From positions 39,952 to 103,951 of the forward strand of contig NZ_SUMF01000011.1 of NCBI RefSeq assembly GCF_005048205.1: a DNA stretch of 64,000 nucleotides. Reading direction: 5' to 3'. Position 1 is the first letter of the stretch, and every line of letters begins with the position of its first letter. Made by a program: the position numbers and the translations under genes. This DNA is from Chitiniphilus eburneus (GTDB lineage Bacteria; Pseudomonadota; Gammaproteobacteria; Burkholderiales; Chitinibacteraceae). The notes beneath the pieces were generated by a model that saw only the letters and a program-made list of their open reading frames with translations, made no database searches and had not been told where the DNA came from. Below, piece after piece: positions 26,515 to 34,586 of this stretch.

Positions 26515-26912
26515 TCGGCTACGACAACCGCCTGATCGACGCCATGCTGTCCGGCGTGCTGGCCGCGCTGGACGGCGCCAGCAACCCGGCCAAAGTGGCG
26601 ATCTACCCAGCGCCACGCCCGGCCGACGGCGTGCCCAACGCCGCGCCCCTGGTCACCGTCCCGCTGGCACGCCCGGCCGGCACGGTCGCCACCGGCAAAC
26701 TGACCCTGGCGCCGTCCGCCGACGGCCTGGTGCTGGTCGAGGGCGACCCGGCCTGGTGCCGCATCTGCGACGGCAACGACCGGCTGCTGCTGGTGGCCGA
26801 CGTCGCGCCGCAGAGCGCGCCCGGCAATGCTGAGATCATCCTCAACGCCGAACGCCTGTACGCCGGTGGCGCGGTGCGCATCGTCTCGGGCGAGATCGCC
26901 CCGCATGGCTGA
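26511..26912 (+). CDS. Small tail protein
   Basis: The 133-residue protein begins MIGYDNRLIDAMLSGVLAAL. It overlaps the previous gene by ATGA and the hub gene by eight bases. A helical N-terminus is followed by short beta segments. No family is recognised; coupled translation suggests a structural or assembly partner of the following hub protein. Confidence 0.55.
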   Translation: MIGYDNRLIDAMLSGVLAALDGASNPAKVAIYPAPRPADGVPNAAPLVTVPLARPAGTVATGKLTLAPSADGLVLVEGDPAWCRICDGNDRLLLVADVAPQSAPGNAEIILNAERLYAGGAVRIVSGEIAPHG

Positions 26913-28797
26913 TGACCTGATCCGGCTGCGGTTCCGCCACGCCCGCATCGCGCAGCCAGGGCCGGTGCGTCTGGTGCTGGGTCCGGATGGCACGGGGCCG
27001 GTGATCCCACCGGTGGAGGCCCGCGTCGCGCTGATGCTGCCGGCGCTGGGCATGCTGCTGCGCGCGGTACGGCGCAGCGAGGCGACCATTACCGTGCGCC
27101 TGCCGCAACTGGGCGTACGCCTGGCCGCCGCCTGGGACAGCCAGACCGAGCGGCCTACCGTAGGCCAGACCGCCGGCCGCTGGCAACTCGCGTGCCCGTT
27201 ACCCGTGGGTGCCGCCCAGGTCCATTGGTACGCCCGCTCGGTGCCGTTGGCGTGCGGCCAGTCGTGGCAAACGGCGCAGCCGTTGCGTACCGGCGCCACC
27301 GGCATGTACCGGATGTTGCTGGCCCGACCAATCACGCTGGTCAGCCGCTGGCAGGATGCCCAGCGCGCCCACACCAGCCATCTCGGCGGCTGGCAGGATC
27401 GCACCCGGCAACCGCTGCCGCTAGCCAGCGCCTGGCACGATGCAGACCGTGCCCACGCCGGCAGCGGAGATACTTGGCAGGATCGCGATCGGTTGCGCCA
27501 GCGGCGCAATGTGCTGTGGCAGGACGCCACCCCGCTGCATGCCCTGGCCAGCGACGCAGTGCAGGCCGCAACCCGCCAGCACCAGGGCCGCATCGCCCGG
27601 CACCAGGATGCCCGCCGTCCGCCGCCCGGCTTGGCCGTGATCGTCATTCCGATCCCGCCCACCCCGGACGACCGCTGCTACATCCCGCCAGCCGGCGATC
27701 TGGTGCGCCTGGTGTTCCGCGACCTGTCCCGCGCCACTACCAAGCTGCGCTTCCGCTGCCGCACCGAAGCGGCCGACCGCCACATCGTCCCACCCCGCAG
27801 GGCCTACCTCATGCTCAACCACGTCACCCTGGTCCGGCTGCCGGACCACACCCCGCTGCACTGCACCGGCCTGACCCTGGCGCTGGATGCCGATAGCTGG
27901 GCCTGGCAGTTCAACGCCAGCCTGGGCGGCGCCCAACTGGATGCCGTCGCCCCGAACAGCGACGGCTCGCCGGTCGAACTGCTGGCCAGCGTCAATGGCG
28001 TGTTGTTCCGCCTGCTGGTCGAGCGCATCAGCCGCGACCGCCAGTTCGGCAAATCCGCGCTCCGCATCAGCGGCCGCAGCCGCGCCGCACTGCTGGCCGA
28101 ACCCTACGCCGCGCAGTACAGCTACAGTAGCCCGACCTATATCAATGCCCAGCAGGCCGCGCTGGCGGCGATCACGCTGCCCGGCCTGCCGGGCAATTGG
28201 TCGCTGGATTGGCAACTGGCCGACTGGCTGCTGCCGGCCGGTGTGTGGCAACACCAGGGTACGCCGCTATCCGCCGTGCTGCGCATCGCCCAAGCCGCCG
28301 GCGGCTACGTCCAGCCGCACCCCACCGACGACATCCTGCGCATCCTGCCGCGTTACCCCGTGGCGCCGTGGGACTGGACCGGCGCGGCCGCCGACCTGCA
28401 ACTGCCGGCCGAGGCCGTCAGCCGCGAGGCCATCGACTGGCAGGAAACACCCGCCTACAACGAGGTCTACCTGTCGGGCGAAAGTGGCGGCATCCTGGCC
28501 CACGTGGTGCGCGACGGCACCACCGGCGGTCTGGCGGCGCCGATGATCACCGACGCCCTGATCACCGCGCCCGAGGTCGCCCGCCAGCGCGGCAGCGCCA
28601 TCCTCGGCGCCGGCGGCCGCCGCAGCCGGCAGACGCTCACGCTCCAGGTGCTGCCCGAATCGGGAATCATCCTGCCGGGCACCACGTTGCGGTTCATGGA
28701 CGGCGACACCCAGCACTATGGTGTGGTGCGCGGCGTCAACGTCAGCGCCGGCCTGCCAACCGTGCGTCAATCCATCGAGGTCGAAGCCCATGCCTAA
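26905..28797 (+). CDS. Tail hub-like protein with a 14-residue Trp repeat insert
   Basis: The 630-residue protein has a C-terminal half (about 255-630) resembling phage hub/gp27-like proteins: LVFRDLSRATTKLRF, later LRIAQAAGGYVQPHPTDDIL and the final VRGVNVSAGLPTVRQSIEVE. The N-terminal half holds a striking tandem repeat (separate entry), with W149, W163, W177, W191 and W205 exactly 14 residues apart. The gene is followed by a small spike-like protein that overlaps it by eight bases, the common hub-spike order. Hub function is inference from position and the C-terminal pattern. Confidence 0.65.
   Translation: MADDLIRLRFRHARIAQPGPVRLVLGPDGTGPVIPPVEARVALMLPALGMLLRAVRRSEATITVRLPQLGVRLAAAWDSQTERPTVGQTAGRWQLACPLPVGAAQVHWYARSVPLACGQSWQTAQPLRTGATGMYRMLLARPITLVSRWQDAQRAHTSHLGGWQDRTRQPLPLASAWHDADRAHAGSGDTWQDRDRLRQRRNVLWQDATPLHALASDAVQAATRQHQGRIARHQDARRPPPGLAVIVIPIPPTPDDRCYIPPAGDLVRLVFRDLSRATTKLRFRCRTEAADRHIVPPRRAYLMLNHVTLVRLPDHTPLHCTGLTLALDADSWAWQFNASLGGAQLDAVAPNSDGSPVELLASVNGVLFRLLVERISRDRQFGKSALRISGRSRAALLAEPYAAQYSYSSPTYINAQQAALAAITLPGLPGNWSLDWQLADWLLPAGVWQHQGTPLSAVLRIAQAAGGYVQPHPTDDILRILPRYPVAPWDWTGAAADLQLPAEAVSREAIDWQETPAYNEVYLSGESGGILAHVVRDGTTGGLAAPMITDALITAPEVARQRGSAILGAGGRRSRQTLTLQVLPESGIILPGTTLRFMDGDTQHYGVVRGVNVSAGLPTVRQSIEVEAHA
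27259..27616 (+). repeat. 42-bp (14-residue) W-Q-D tandem repeat in the hub gene
   Basis: The encoded pattern is W-Q-D-A-x-R followed by eight variable residues. The lead aromatic occurs at residues 121, 149, 163, 177, 191 and 205 (Trp) and 135 (Tyr). The register continues to V219-Q and H233-Q-D. That is about nine units of exactly 14 residues with no indel across 113 residues. Confidence 0.8.
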
Positions 28798-29011
28798 CCT
28801 GTACACCGAGTTCAAAAAGCTGATCCCGGATGCGCCGCTGCTGGTGGGCGACGTCATCACGGTGGTCGATGGTGGCGTACTGGTACGCCTGCCCGGGGGT
28901 GCCGAGATCCGGGCGCGTGGCGAGGCTGCGATGGGAGACAGGGTATTTGTGCGCGATGGCGCGGTGGAGGGGAAGGCGCCGACGCTGCCCGTAGTGGAGA
29001 TTAGGGTATAG
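28790..29011 (+). CDS. Small spike/baseplate-like protein
   Basis: The 73-residue protein begins MPNLYTEFKKLIPDAPLLVG and is mostly beta (GDVITVVDGGVLVRLPGG, then GDRVFVRDG). It overlaps the hub gene by eight bases. Size, fold pattern and order fit an OB-like or small spike-tip protein. It is the last gene of the tail cassette; no fibre, lysis or integrase gene follows. Confidence 0.55.
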   Translation: MPNLYTEFKKLIPDAPLLVGDVITVVDGGVLVRLPGGAEIRARGEAAMGDRVFVRDGAVEGKAPTLPVVEIRV

Positions 29012-29028
29012 AGCCAAATGCGACCGGA

Positions 29029-29317
29029 GAATAAATTCAGGTCGCCCTCGTTATTGCCACGGCGCCAGTAACCCTTATAAGCCCCACCATTGTGGTTAAG
29101 ATGCAAAAATATTTGGAAAATTCGAGAGCGCGGAGTATCAGGCTCGCCTTCTACCCCCTGCCCGGGGCATCGCCGTATTGGCCGCCGAACTATTCCTGCT
29201 TATCGTGCCTGTCGTACTGAGCCCTGATCAGCCGGGGGCTGGCGCTGGTCTTCGTGTTGCGGCAACGGCTTTGCCATCCCTAGCGAAATACGTGCTGAGT
29301 GCCAGCTGAATTTATTC
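29029..29317. repeat. 12-bp inverted repeats bounding a 289-bp segment
   Basis: GAATAAATTCAG (29029-29040) and its exact reverse complement CTGAATTTATTC (29306-29317) flank a gene-free segment at the right edge of the prophage block. The size and ends are MITE-like, but the right repeat overlaps the 3' end of the next minus-strand gene by six bases and no target duplication was found. Confidence 0.45.
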
Positions 29318-30334
29318 GGCGGTTCGGTATGTCAGCGTGAGCGACTGATAAGTGCCGAGCGGCTGGTTTGCCCGCGATGCGGGATAGGCGGCTTTGGGTA
29401 CGGGGAAAAAGCCGTTGGGTAGCGGCTGGATCTGCGGAAGTGGGAACTGAGCGCTGGCGGCCTCGATATCGAACGATTCGCGGCCGAAAGGTGAGCTGGC
29501 CCGCAAAACCATGGCCGAGCCGGGCAGAGGAAAGCGCATGGGCTGACCAGCCGGCAACAGGTTTGCCTGCAAGATCGCATTGGGCCAGACCTGGACTCTC
29601 TGGTTGTCCGCCCCCAGGTGAGTAATGCGCAGATAGCAGGGTTTATCGCAGGCAAGTGTCAGCCACACCGGATCACCAGCGTGGAACAACGTTGCTGGCA
29701 AGCTGGCTTGCAGGCCGAGTGGCAGATACGCCTCATCCTCGCCCGCCACGCTGTGCAGGCCTATCTGGCGCAGCAAGGCCACACGCTGTCGGCGCAATTG
29801 CTGGCTGCGCGGCTGACGGTCAATCTGGCGGCTGATCGCGTCGATGGCGTCGTACCATAGGCCGGCCCGTGCCAGGGCAGACACATCGTCGTTGACACGT
29901 GTTTCCTGGCGGGCAATCCGTCCGCTGGCCACCGTTGCCACCCCGCCATGTTCCCCTTGCACCCGCATCCGCCATTCGTAAACCGTTCCAGGTTGCAGGT
30001 GGGCTTCGCCCTTTTGCACGGTGATACTATGCAAACCGGCCCGCAGGCGCCGCAGCGGCTTCGTCAGGACAGGGATGTCGCCCTGCCAGAGCGAGAGCTC
30101 GGCTTCCTCGATGGGACCCGAGGCAAACCACCACAGTGTCGGCTGTGCAAGCCGGGTCAGCCCGGTATGGTCGGGGACCAGCAAGGTCAACTGGGCACCA
30201 ATGGCCCGCGACGGCACTCCACGTTCGCTGACCACGCCGTCGTCCTGCGGCGCCCGGTACTCCGGTAGTGGGTTCTGCGCCGCGGCATGCACTGCCAGTA
30301 GCAAGGCCACCGCGCCAAGAATGCGCTTTCTCAT
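29312..30334 (-). CDS. Secreted DUF928/DUF4384-like protein
   Basis: The 340-residue protein has a signal peptide (MRKRILGAVALLLAVHAAAQ). Its first half has a DUF928-like pattern (LTLLVPDHTGLTRLAQPTLWWFA). The second half has a DUF4384-like pattern (VWLTLACDKPCYLRITHLGA, then RVQVWPN and DIEAASAQF). Such domains often accompany caspase-like or CHAT/TPR proteins, and here the neighbour is a caspase-like peptidase read divergently. An alternative start seven codons upstream (30355) overlaps the neighbour's start codon; the shorter start gives a normal signal peptide. Confidence 0.7.
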   Translation of the reverse strand: MRKRILGAVALLLAVHAAAQNPLPEYRAPQDDGVVSERGVPSRAIGAQLTLLVPDHTGLTRLAQPTLWWFASGPIEEAELSLWQGDIPVLTKPLRRLRAGLHSITVQKGEAHLQPGTVYEWRMRVQGEHGGVATVASGRIARQETRVNDDVSALARAGLWYDAIDAISRQIDRQPRSQQLRRQRVALLRQIGLHSVAGEDEAYLPLGLQASLPATLFHAGDPVWLTLACDKPCYLRITHLGADNQRVQVWPNAILQANLLPAGQPMRFPLPGSAMVLRASSPFGRESFDIEAASAQFPLPQIQPLPNGFFPVPKAAYPASRANQPLGTYQSLTLTYRTAE

Positions 30335-30353
30335 TTTCTGTTGACTGAAAAAC

Positions 30354-31754
30354 ATGTCTATCCGGCTTTCCCGCAAGGTGTTTTACGGCCTGGCTCTGGG
30401 CGTGCAGCTCGTGCTGTGCCCAATGATATATGCCCAGGATCGGGGTATTGCAGCCACGGTCAGTCTGCCTGCCACCGCCCAACGGCAGGCGTTGGTGATC
30501 GGCAACAGTAGTTATCGGATCGGAGTCCTGGCCAATCCGGTCAACGACGCGCGGCTGCTTGCCGATGCCCTGCGCAGGACCGGATTCGCCGTTACCCTGG
30601 TGGAAAACAGTGATCGCCCGGCCATGCTGGCTGCCATTGCCCGCTTTGGCGATCTGCTCGATAAGGGTGGCACGGGCCTCTTCTATTATGCCGGGCACGG
30701 TTTGCAGGTGCGGGGAGAGAACTGGCTGATCCCGGTCGATGCCGACATCCGACGCGAGGAAGATGTACTGAACCACGGCGTGAATATCCAGGTTCTGCTC
30801 GACCGGATGCACGCCGCCGGCAATCCGCTGAACATGGTTTTCCTCGATGCTTGCCGCAACAACCCCTACACCCGGACCACCCGCGCGCTGGGGGGGCTGG
30901 CACGGCTAGACGGTGGGCTGGGCACCTTGATTGCCTTTTCCACCGCGCCTGGCCAGATTTCCGAAGACGGCGATGCCCACAGCCCCTTTGCCCAGGCGCT
31001 CGCCCAACAGATGCAGGTGCCGGGCTTGTCGATCGAAGAAACCCTCAAGCGGGTTCGCGGCGAGGTGCGACGCCAGACCCATGGCAAGCAGATCACCTGG
31101 GACAGCTCCAGCCTTGAAGGCAGCTTCTATTTCCTGCCCGGTGCCTTACCAGCGGCGATCTCGTCCGAAATCGACGAGGACATCCGCTACTGGGACAGCA
31201 TCCGCGATACGGCCAGCCGGGGGGAGATGCAGAAATACTTGCAGCGCTATCCGCAAGGGCGTTTTGCCGAGCTGGCCCAACTCCGGCTGGCCAGCCGCCA
31301 GGTTTCTGCCGAGGGTCGCAAGCCGGCTTCGGCCAAGATGACCCGTGCTTACTTTCCCAACTATCAGGGTGCCGCCAACGTCGATGATGTGGAACGTGCC
31401 GATGCCCAGATGGAGCGCACCAACGCGCTGACCCAGCGCTGGAGCGAGCTTCTGGTTACGCCATTGCAGAAGCTGGGGGCTCTGAGCAACGAACGGACCA
31501 AGGCCGTCAATGCCAGCTCGCTCAGCTTTCTGGAAAAAAGTCGGGCGAGCACCAGCAATATCCATGAATCGACGACCCTTATCCAGATCGTGTCCAACGA
31601 CCTGTTCGCCTTCCACCGCGAGGTCACGGAGCTGGTCCAGCGCAAGGAACTCGACGCGGCCGACATCCGCCTGGAAGAAGGCGCCCGTCGCGTGGCCGAG
31701 CTGGAGGCGCTGACCGCCAAAAAGCAGCAACAGCAGCAAGACGCGCTCCAGTAG
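30354..31754 (+). CDS. Caspase-like (C14) secreted peptidase
   Basis: The 466-residue protein has an N-terminal hydrophobic signal/anchor (about 8-27), then a caspase-like domain at about 44-260. The catalytic dyad is visible: H115 in FYYAGHG and C167 in LDACRNNPY; RQALVIGNSSY and LANPVNDARLLADAL are typical starts. After a TPR/SPOR-like stretch (RYPQGRFAELAQLRLA), the C-terminal 150 residues are helical, ending in a Gln tract. It probably acts outside the cytoplasm on Arg/Lys sites, as in metacaspase-like families. The divergent DUF928/DUF4384-like gene suggests a functional pair. Confidence 0.85.
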   Translation: MSIRLSRKVFYGLALGVQLVLCPMIYAQDRGIAATVSLPATAQRQALVIGNSSYRIGVLANPVNDARLLADALRRTGFAVTLVENSDRPAMLAAIARFGDLLDKGGTGLFYYAGHGLQVRGENWLIPVDADIRREEDVLNHGVNIQVLLDRMHAAGNPLNMVFLDACRNNPYTRTTRALGGLARLDGGLGTLIAFSTAPGQISEDGDAHSPFAQALAQQMQVPGLSIEETLKRVRGEVRRQTHGKQITWDSSSLEGSFYFLPGALPAAISSEIDEDIRYWDSIRDTASRGEMQKYLQRYPQGRFAELAQLRLASRQVSAEGRKPASAKMTRAYFPNYQGAANVDDVERADAQMERTNALTQRWSELLVTPLQKLGALSNERTKAVNASSLSFLEKSRASTSNIHESTTLIQIVSNDLFAFHREVTELVQRKELDAADIRLEEGARRVAELEALTAKKQQQQQDALQ

Positions 31755-31768
31755 CTCGATACCACCGT

Positions 31769-31792
31769 GGTCAGCCCGCTGACGGGCTGACC
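31769..31792. terminator. Hairpin between convergent genes
   Basis: A 10-bp stem GGTCAGCCCG/CGGGCTGACC with a CTGA loop lies after the caspase-like gene. There is no T tract, so intrinsic termination is uncertain. Confidence 0.5.
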
Positions 31793-31856
31793 TGCACACC
31801 GGGTAGTCACGCCAGCGGCGCACCCTTGCGAGCGCGGGCAGCGGGGGCAAGCCGAC

Positions 31857-32828
31857 TCAGTGCCAGCCTACAACCTGATCGCTCTCGAACTGCACTTCGA
31901 TCTGGCGGCCATTGCCTTTCCAGACCCGGGTGATCGGCTTCTTGCCGAACAGCGATAGCGGGCTGACCTTCAACCCATCCGCCGTGCGACCGAACAGCGC
32001 CTCGACTTCCGGCAGCGTCATGCCGACGCGCAAGGTCGTGGCGGCGCCAGCGGCGGGCCTGGCGGCGGCCGGCGCCGCCGAGGTTGGGGCGGCCTTGCCG
32101 CCAGTGCAGGGCAAACGATCGGCACTCCAGCGCTTGCCTTGCAGGGTCAGTGTCGTCTGGTCCGGGCGCGAGGTGTCGTTGCCCTCCTCGGTGCACTGCC
32201 AGTCAACCTTGGCCGTGGTTGCATCGACCCACGTCACGGCGTTGGGCGCCGCGTGGCCGGTACGGCATTCACTCAGCTTGGCCGGCAAGGGAATGTCCTG
32301 CTGTTTCCCCGGCCTGCCTCTGAGCGGCAGTTTGCTGAGAATCAGGATATCCATGCCACCGCAATCGGACGGGTCGCCACTGGCACTGAGTATCCATTGC
32401 CGATCCGGCGAAACACTATTGGGCAGGTAGCTCCCCACCTGGACCTGGGCGCCACTTTCATGGTCGATCAGGTGCTCGCTGCCCCACTCGTAATTGCTTT
32501 CCCGCACGAAATGAAAACCGCTTGCCGGGTCGTAGCCCTCATAAGCAAAAATCTTCATTTCCTCGCCATCGGTGGGGTTGTTCTGGTATTGGATTTTCTT
32601 GCCCTTTCCAGCCAGAACGGTCAGGGTTTTGCCCTTGCGCACGAAGTTGGGATTGCCGCTTTTACTCAGGCATTTTTCAATACTGAAATCAGCGTCACCA
32701 CCGTCGTCGCTGGCGGGGGGAGGCACGCACTGGCTCGGCACTCCGACTGGCTCGGCCGCCAAGGCAGGAAGGCTGATCAACAAGGGGGCAAGGCACAGCA
32801 AAGGGATGCAGCGCTTCAATACGGGCAT
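31857..32828 (-). CDS. Periplasmic protein with BamE/SmpA-like C-terminus
   Basis: The 323-residue protein has a signal peptide (up to LPALAA). It contains several cysteines and a C-terminal segment, LRVGMTLPEVEALFGRTADG to RVWKGNGRQIEVQFESDQVV, resembling the SmpA/OmlA (BamE-like) fold. An Ala/Pro linker at about 245-265 joins the parts. The central part is unrecognised. The role is unknown; it is probably periplasmic. It is transcribed convergently with the caspase-like gene. Confidence 0.6.
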   Translation of the reverse strand: MPVLKRCIPLLCLAPLLISLPALAAEPVGVPSQCVPPPASDDGGDADFSIEKCLSKSGNPNFVRKGKTLTVLAGKGKKIQYQNNPTDGEEMKIFAYEGYDPASGFHFVRESNYEWGSEHLIDHESGAQVQVGSYLPNSVSPDRQWILSASGDPSDCGGMDILILSKLPLRGRPGKQQDIPLPAKLSECRTGHAAPNAVTWVDATTAKVDWQCTEEGNDTSRPDQTTLTLQGKRWSADRLPCTGGKAAPTSAAPAAARPAAGAATTLRVGMTLPEVEALFGRTADGLKVSPLSLFGKKPITRVWKGNGRQIEVQFESDQVVGWH

Positions 32829-32943
32829 GGCAATCGGTCCTGATCAGGCTGGCAACAGGGCAATGCCGTTGCCAGCGTGTTGAGTGAAGTGAAATGAATG
32901 TCGGGCCAATGCGGCGGGCGATGTATCCGCACGCGAATCAGTG

Positions 32944-33705
32944 TTATTGCTGGCGATATTGGCGGAAGCCGATCCAGGCGAGAAAAAGGCCGGCAATGAG
33001 CATGCAATAGAAACCGGCGCCCAGGCCCACCACATCGCTGAAGGCAATCGTGGGCAATTCACGTACGGCCCCGCCCCGGCCACTGAAGGCCGCCATCATA
33101 TCGCCCAACATGGCGGTACGCCGGGCCAATCCCGCTTGTGCAGCCGAGACAATACGATAAGTGTCGTAAAAACCCACAAGTGTGGCCGTCAATGGCAGCC
33201 CGAGCAGCAAGGAAGTCAATCGGTGGCGAATGAACAAGGGCGCGATCATCGCGACGACCCCCACCCAGAACAACAGCAAGGTCAGCGTATTGCTGCTGCC
33301 AAACATATTCATCAGCCGGTCCAGGCTATGCAGGGGAACGGCCAGCCCCAGGCTCTTGAAGGTCACGAAGGTCAGCGCGGTACCACCGAGCAGAAACAGC
33401 GCATAGGCAACCAGTGTGGGAATGCCGTGCACGGCCAGCAGTTGCTGGCCGATATGGTTCCCGTGCTGACCGAGTGCCTTGCCTAACTGCCCGCCCATTT
33501 CAGCCAGTTGCTGCGCCTCGCCTGCGGCCGGATGCACTGCCAGGACGCCATCACCGCCCATTTCCAGTCGTACCGGGCCATTCAGCCGGGGAGATTCACT
33601 GCCCCGCCACAGGCTGACATCGAAGGGATAGGTCTGGCCATCGGCGTTGACGATGCCTTTGCCATCGTTCTGGTTGTAGTGAATGATTTTTCCGGTGCGG
33701 TTCAT
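32944..33705 (-). CDS. Membrane protein with cold-shock-like N-terminus
   Basis: The 253-residue protein begins with a cold-shock-domain-like strand pair (GKIIHYNQNDGKGIVNADGQ, then YPFDVSLW). Four hydrophobic segments follow, at about 98-118, 142-160, 165-185 and 225-247. Fusion of a nucleic-acid-binding-like fold to membrane helices is seen in other DUF1294-type proteins, but this one is longer and its family is uncertain. An AAGGAG ribosome site lies before the ATG at 33705; the open frame further upstream has no good start. Confidence 0.6.
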   Translation of the reverse strand: MNRTGKIIHYNQNDGKGIVNADGQTYPFDVSLWRGSESPRLNGPVRLEMGGDGVLAVHPAAGEAQQLAEMGGQLGKALGQHGNHIGQQLLAVHGIPTLVAYALFLLGGTALTFVTFKSLGLAVPLHSLDRLMNMFGSSNTLTLLLFWVGVVAMIAPLFIRHRLTSLLLGLPLTATLVGFYDTYRIVSAAQAGLARRTAMLGDMMAAFSGRGGAVRELPTIAFSDVVGLGAGFYCMLIAGLFLAWIGFRQYRQQ

Positions 33706-33760
33706 GACGACTCCTTGGTGGATGAATACAACAGGTGACGCTGGCCGAGCCCGAGCGGTA

Positions 33761-34438
33761 TCAGGGCACAACCAGCGGTAAAGGGTTTTTGGTGAGATCG
33801 AGTACATCCGCGTGTTCGAGATTGGCCACGACGAGATTCCGGTCGGCAATATCGCGTACGCCCCGGGCACAAAGCCGCAAGGTCACCGGGTAGGCAAAGG
33901 TCGCCCCGTTCCGGGTGATGACGTCCTCGATGCGGCGGGCCAGTTGCTCGCTGGCGGGGCGGTATTCATGCGGCGGCGGATTGTTCAGCACGATGGCGTA
34001 ACGGCCGGACTCGAACGCGAACTGCATCGGGGCTTCCAGCCCGGAAACGCGGAACACGCGCTGGTTCAGGTCGAAGTGCGAGAAGCTGACCCGGCTTTTG
34101 AGCGAGAAGCACGATTGCGATTGCCAGCGCGTCAGCAAGGCATCGATCTGTGGTGTCAGGGCATCGAGCAAAGACCGGCGCTGGAAGCTATTGCTGGTTT
34201 CGCGGTAGTCATTCGACATCGCCTCAGCCATGCGCTCGTAGGGGACGGGCAGGCGAGCTTGGCCGTAATACAAGGCCATCAGGCCGGCCTGATCGTCGAG
34301 CAAGGGGTAGCTCGCAGCGTTGCGGACAGGTGCGGACTCACGGGCAGAGGCCGCGAGCGGGGCGGGCTGAACGGGTGTGGCGGGGTGGCAGGCCGACAAA
34401 GCCACCACCAATCCGGACACGACAGCAATACGAAACAT
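33761..34438 (-). CDS. Putative lipoprotein
   Basis: The 225-residue protein has a lipobox (VVALSAC, acylated Cys about 17). No domain is recognised in the mature part, which has a region around NDYRETSNSFQRRSLLDALT and two later cysteines. It lies upstream of, and in the same direction as, the cold-shock-like membrane protein, with a 55-bp gap, so the two may share a transcript. The ATG at 34438 gives the best signal; an earlier one adds five residues. Confidence 0.6.
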   Translation of the reverse strand: MFRIAVVSGLVVALSACHPATPVQPAPLAASARESAPVRNAASYPLLDDQAGLMALYYGQARLPVPYERMAEAMSNDYRETSNSFQRRSLLDALTPQIDALLTRWQSQSCFSLKSRVSFSHFDLNQRVFRVSGLEAPMQFAFESGRYAIVLNNPPPHEYRPASEQLARRIEDVITRNGATFAYPVTLRLCARGVRDIADRNLVVANLEHADVLDLTKNPLPLVVP

Positions 34439-34586
34439 GAAGCCACCCCGCAAATGAACTGGGATGGATTCTAGAAATGCCGCGACCCGCGGCCCATTCG
34501 TATCACTACGCAGCCACTACGTAGGATTACGCAGACTCAACAGCAGGCAGTGATTTGGCTCACAGGAGGGATGAACCGCCGCAGGC

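Larger units (their letters stand above)
4568..29011. mobile_element. Prophage remnant with tail cassette, no head genes seen
   Basis: The block carries an S24 repressor/Cro pair, early genes, a primase-helicase, an antiterminator-like gene and a 14-kb tail cassette. I see no integrase, terminase, portal, protease, capsid, holin, endolysin or tail-fibre gene. The junction between early and tail genes (12.9-14.8 kb) is scrambled by duplications and pseudogenes, which fits loss of the packaging/head module. Outer borders are approximate: the left edge lies between the tRNA-Thr terminator and 4568, the right edge near 29011-29029. Whether the tail module is still used, for example as an F-type-tailocin-like particle, cannot be decided from sequence. 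Confidence 0.8.

Noticed and set aside
29012..29311. Right attachment site copy of tRNA-Thr
   Set aside because: I looked for the tRNA 3' end sequence near the right edge of the prophage block and did not find it.
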